This document shows positions 61,373 to 64,000 of a stretch of 64,000 nucleotides of DNA, one piece after another. The notes beneath the pieces are model-generated. The model did not search any database. It had not been told where the DNA came from and was given only the letters and a program-made list of their open reading frames with translations. Position numbers and translations under genes: made by a program. This stretch comes from Spirochaetae bacterium HGW-Spirochaetae-1 (GTDB lineage: Bacteria; Spirochaetota; UBA4802; UBA5550), in NCBI GenBank assembly GCA_002839375.1, contig PGXY01000004.1, positions 177,612-241,611 of the forward strand, given 5' to 3'. Position 1 is the first letter of the stretch, and the number at the start of each line of letters is the position of its first letter.

Positions 61373-62725
61373 TTACTGAGTACTGAATATCTGGAATGAC
61401 GGATAAGCTTCCATACCGTGTTCGTCGATATCAAGCCCACGCAGTTCTTCTTCCCTGGAAACCCTGAGACCTATGGTTTTCTTAATAATAAAGAATATGA
61501 TCCCCATGGTCACCACAACCCATGCCATGACAGAAAATACGCCCACAGCCTGGATGCCCAGCAGCTTGAAACCGCCGCCATAGAGAAGACCATTAATCCC
61601 CGCTCCGGCGAATTTTGCCTCGGCAAAGACACCCACCAGAAGGGTTCCCAGCGCGCCTGAAACACCGTGAACTGAAATAGCACCGACAGGGTCGTCAATC
61701 TTCAGTTTGAAATCTATGAACTCAACGACAACAACAACGACAAAACCGGCAATTGCGCCTATGATAATAGAACTCGTGGGAGAAACTGCCGCACAACCGG
61801 CTGTGATTGCCACCAGGCCTGCCAGTGCGCCATTCAGGCTCATACTGACATCGGGCTTGCCGTTCTTAATCCAGATAGTCATCATGGCTACAATGGCGCC
61901 TGCTGCCGCTGCCAGATTAGTATTAACGGCTATGAAGCCGATAGACAGGTTGTCACCCGCCACAGTGCTTCCCGGGTTGAAACCGAACCAGCCGAACCAT
62001 AGAATAAAAACACCAAGAGATGCCAGGGGAATGTTATGCCCTGGAATGGCCTTAGGTGCTCCTGAAGGCGAGTATTTTCCTATACGGGCACCGAGGAGTA
62101 TGGCTCCCATGAGAGCGGCCCATCCACCTACGGAGTGAACAACCGTTGAGCCGGCAAAGTCGATAAATCCCATTTTAGCCAGCCATCCACCGCCCCATAT
62201 CCAGTGACCGGAAATGGGATAAATCACGGCACTGATAATGAGACTGTAAAGCAGATAGGCGACAAACTTTGTCCGTTCCGCCATGCTGCCCGAAACAATC
62301 GTTGCTGCCGTTGCAGCAAATACGGCCTGGAACAGCCAGTAAGCATATTCCCACAATCCGCTGGATGTTTCAGGTGAGGCTGATGAAAGCATGAATTTGC
62401 TGCTACCAATAAAGCCGGCAATGGATTCACCGTACATGAGTCCAAAACCGATAACGAAAAAAGCAATCGATCCAACGGCGAAATCCATGAGATTTTTCAT
62501 GATGATATTACCGGCATTCTTGGCCCGGGTAAATCCCACCTCAACCATGGCAAATCCGGCCTGCATGAAAAAAACCAGAAATGCCGCAACCAGAGTCCAA
62601 ACGACATTGATGGGCTTGATTGCCTCTTCCGCAGCTGCAGCCGGTTCAGCACTCTGTGCAAACAGAGACAGAGATAAAACCATCAGCATACCAGCTGCAA
62701 ACAGTATACGTCGTGTCATTTTCAT
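61373..62725 (-). CDS. amtB: Ammonium transporter AmtB
   Basis: The 450-residue protein has a cleavable signal peptide (about 1-24; 'S-L-S-L-F-A-Q'), as in E. coli AmtB, then 11 TM helices. Conserved positions seen: 'F-F-M-Q-A-G-F-A-M-V-E' in TM1, the Phe gate region 'Y-W-L-F-Q-A-V-F-A-A-T-A' and the pore His pair 'T-V-V-H-S-V-G-G' and 'S-V-H-G-V-S-G-A-L-G'. It conducts NH4+/NH3 across the inner membrane. A consensus sigma-54 promoter lies 46 bp upstream and GGAGG precedes the ATG. PII follows 12 bp downstream. Confidence 0.95.
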   Translation of the reverse strand: MKMTRRILFAAGMLMVLSLSLFAQSAEPAAAAEEAIKPINVVWTLVAAFLVFFMQAGFAMVEVGFTRAKNAGNIIMKNLMDFAVGSIAFFVIGFGLMYGESIAGFIGSSKFMLSSASPETSSGLWEYAYWLFQAVFAATAATIVSGSMAERTKFVAYLLYSLIISAVIYPISGHWIWGGGWLAKMGFIDFAGSTVVHSVGGWAALMGAILLGARIGKYSPSGAPKAIPGHNIPLASLGVFILWFGWFGFNPGSTVAGDNLSIGFIAVNTNLAAAAGAIVAMMTIWIKNGKPDVSMSLNGALAGLVAITAGCAAVSPTSSIIIGAIAGFVVVVVVEFIDFKLKIDDPVGAISVHGVSGALGTLLVGVFAEAKFAGAGINGLLYGGGFKLLGIQAVGVFSVMAWVVVTMGIIFFIIKKTIGLRVSREEELRGLDIDEHGMEAYPSFQIFSTQ

Positions 62726-62770
62726 ATAATCCTCCTTTTTTAAAATTTCACGATTATACTGATATATAAG

Positions 62771-62785
62771 GCAAGAAGCGTGCCA
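62771..62785 (-). promoter_or_regulatory. Sigma-54 (-24/-12) promoter of the amtB operon
   Basis: On the minus strand the sequence is TGGCAC-GCTTC-TTGC, matching the TGGCAC-N5-TTGC consensus at every fixed position. The expected start of transcription is near 62759, giving a 5' UTR of about 35 bases. The nearby NifA-like activator gene fits this promoter type. Confidence 0.88.
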
Positions 62786-63067
62786 AAATACTTTAGTAGA
62801 GAAGTAATATCGAAAATTGGCGGGATAAAAAATGAAAGAGGAAATAATTATTGTTTTTAATGGGGATAAAAGAGAAATTGATTCTGTCGTACGGTAATTC
62901 CGGTTGAAATATAAGCCAGAAATCTTGTTTTATTTTGTTATATATAATACGGTCTTATTACTCTTTCTATTTTTTGATACTATTTTGTTCTTTTCTATCA
63001 TTTTATTACAATATTGTATTTTATATTAAACTGGTATTTTTAAATCTATCCCTCATCAGGACAAATT
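62786..63067. other. AT-rich divergent intergenic region
   Basis: Spacer between amtB and the HAD gene, very A/T-rich with poly-T runs. Enhancer-binding (TGT-N10-ACA or similar) sites for the activator would be expected here, but none was recognised with confidence. Confidence 0.45.
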
Positions 63068-63721
63068 ATGAAACCATGTGCTGTTATCTTTGATCTGGAC
63101 GGAACTCTCATCAATTCATTGGGTGATATTGCCGATACCATGAACCACATACTGGCGATAAACAATCTGCCGGTGCATGAAGAGGATCAATATCGCTATT
63201 TTATCGGCGATGGGCTTCAAAATCTCATCATACGATCATTGCCGGAAGATTATAGAAGTGACAAATTTGTATCAGAGATGCATCGGGCTTACGGGGTTGA
63301 ATACCGGAAAAGATGTCTTTTTAAAACCAGGCCCTATCCGGGAATAGTAACCATGCTCGAGACATTATCCATGAAGGGAATAAAAATGGCTGTCCTATCG
63401 AACAAGTCCGATGAATTCACCCGATATATGGTTTCTGAGCTCTTTCCCGATAATTTTTTTTCCGCGGTCATGGGTTCCAGAAACGATACTCCGAGAAAAC
63501 CTGACCCTGCAGGGGCTCTCATGCTGGCGAAACAATGCGAAATTGAACCTGCATGCTGCCTTTTCATCGGGGATTCCAATATTGATATGCGTACCGGCAC
63601 AAATGCAGGAATGCTGCCGGTGGGAGTTCTCTGGGGATTCCGCACGGAGCAGGAACTCAGGGATGGCGGTGCAGGAAGTATTGTTACTCATCCAGGGGAA
63701 ATAATGAGTTTTTTCCCCTGA
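63068..63721 (+). CDS. HAD family hydrolase, phosphoglycolate phosphatase-like
   Basis: The 217-residue protein has motif I 'V-I-F-D-L-D-G-T-L-I' (Asp9/Asp11), motif II 'A-V-L-S-N-K' and motif III/IV 'K-P-D-P' and 'F-I-G-D-S-N-I-D-M-R-T-G', with an alpha-helical C1 cap between I and II ('F-I-G-D-G-L-Q-N-L-I'). This is the Gph/PgmB-type subfamily I. AGGA lies eight bases before the ATG. Phosphoglycolate is the likely substrate, not proven. Confidence 0.85.
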   Translation: MKPCAVIFDLDGTLINSLGDIADTMNHILAINNLPVHEEDQYRYFIGDGLQNLIIRSLPEDYRSDKFVSEMHRAYGVEYRKRCLFKTRPYPGIVTMLETLSMKGIKMAVLSNKSDEFTRYMVSELFPDNFFSAVMGSRNDTPRKPDPAGALMLAKQCEIEPACCLFIGDSNIDMRTGTNAGMLPVGVLWGFRTEQELRDGGAGSIVTHPGEIMSFFP

Positions 63722-63828
63722 ATCTTTGTTCGAATCTGTGTGAACTTAAAGGTCGGGAATCTCCCTCAGGCTTAAGCAATGTGCAGGACGCCTACCGACT
63801 ATTAAAATAAATAATATATCCGGAATAA

Positions 63829-64000
63829 CTACTTTTTATCTTCTTTAATGTCATACCCGTCCAGGGTATTGACAGATGAACGGACTGCATAGGCTACGTT
63901 TAAAAACATTCCGGCAATAAAAGCAATGGCCCCGTACAACAGATTGATATTAAAAAAGAAAAAATAATAACAACAGGCAACTGAAATAAAAGCCAATGCT
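63829..64000 (-). CDS. Membrane protein, C-terminal 57 residues (partial)
   Basis: A minus-strand frame open to the right edge encodes two hydrophobic helices ('I-S-V-A-C-C-Y-Y-F-F-F-F' and 'A-I-A-F-I-A-G-M-F-L-N-V-A-Y-A-V') and a polar tail ending 'K-E-D-K-K'. The start is beyond the window. It is too short for a family call. Confidence 0.5.
   Translation of the reverse strand, partial: ALAFISVACCYYFFFFNINLLYGAIAFIAGMFLNVAYAVRSSVNTLDGYDIKEDKK

Noticed and set aside
1-64000. CRISPR arrays, tRNA or rRNA genes
   Set aside because: No regularly spaced direct repeats or cloverleaf/rRNA sequences were recognised by reading; a covariance-model scan would be decisive.

Overview
The window looks like the chromosome of a diderm, probably anaerobic bacterium, most likely a spirochaete (Spirochaetota). 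Evidence for this: a FlaB-type flagellin relative, many lipoproteins with spirochaete-like lipoboxes, a DUF4398/LysM lipoprotein, outer-membrane barrels, a lysine-rich histone-H1-like protein and a very large 2-hydroxyacyl-CoA dehydratase activase-like protein. This placement is inference; no rRNA or other phylogenetic marker is present apart from mnmG and rsmG.

Region 1 (about 1-17.7 kb) is accessory in character. It starts with the N-terminus of a Prc-type lipoprotein protease (cut by the window edge). It then holds secreted lipoproteins of low conservation (Ig-like/GLUG, two Cys- or metal-motif proteins, DUF1566), a Bcr/CflA-type MFS exporter, a DUF2461 protein, two outer-membrane barrels and two tandem AraC regulators. 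A Crp/Fnr regulator precedes a CrtI-like oxidoreductase and a tiny membrane protein, and an IS91-family transposase closes the region. Scattered through it, always in the same orientation, are full and half copies of a roughly 135-bp repeat. Two copies sit directly against the broken 5' ends of regulator remnants (LuxR HTH, AraC), and an integrase remnant is also present.

Region 2 (17.8-46 kb) is gene-dense and looks like core genome: the histone-like protein, a duplicated cNMP-GGDEF protein, a GT4 glycosyltransferase, and a flagellin homologue carrying a Sec signal peptide. An envelope cluster follows (LysM lipoprotein, secreted protein, TlpA-like thioredoxin, lipoprotein, M50 protease), then the 1420-residue activase, a membrane AraC regulator, a VWA-TM-FHA protein, a response regulator-GAF-HD-GYP protein with a rhomboid, NagD-like HAD, MORN lipoprotein, histidine phosphatase, MogA, a PstS-like lipoprotein and an orphan adenine methylase.

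Region 3 (46-50 kb) is mnmG-rsmG with two parS-like palindromes, one inside rsmG and one over its start, which suggests the replication origin is not far away.

Region 4 (50-64 kb) holds signalling proteins (HPt, REC-PP2C), a radical SAM/B12 protein and a CsgG/FlgO-TPR protein. It also holds a nitrogen block: a NifA-type sigma-54 activator, and amtB-PII-porin behind a consensus sigma-54 promoter. The PII protein lacks the usual modifiable Tyr51. A phosphoglycolate-phosphatase-like HAD and the C-terminus of a membrane protein end the window. No tRNA, rRNA or CRISPR array was recognised.
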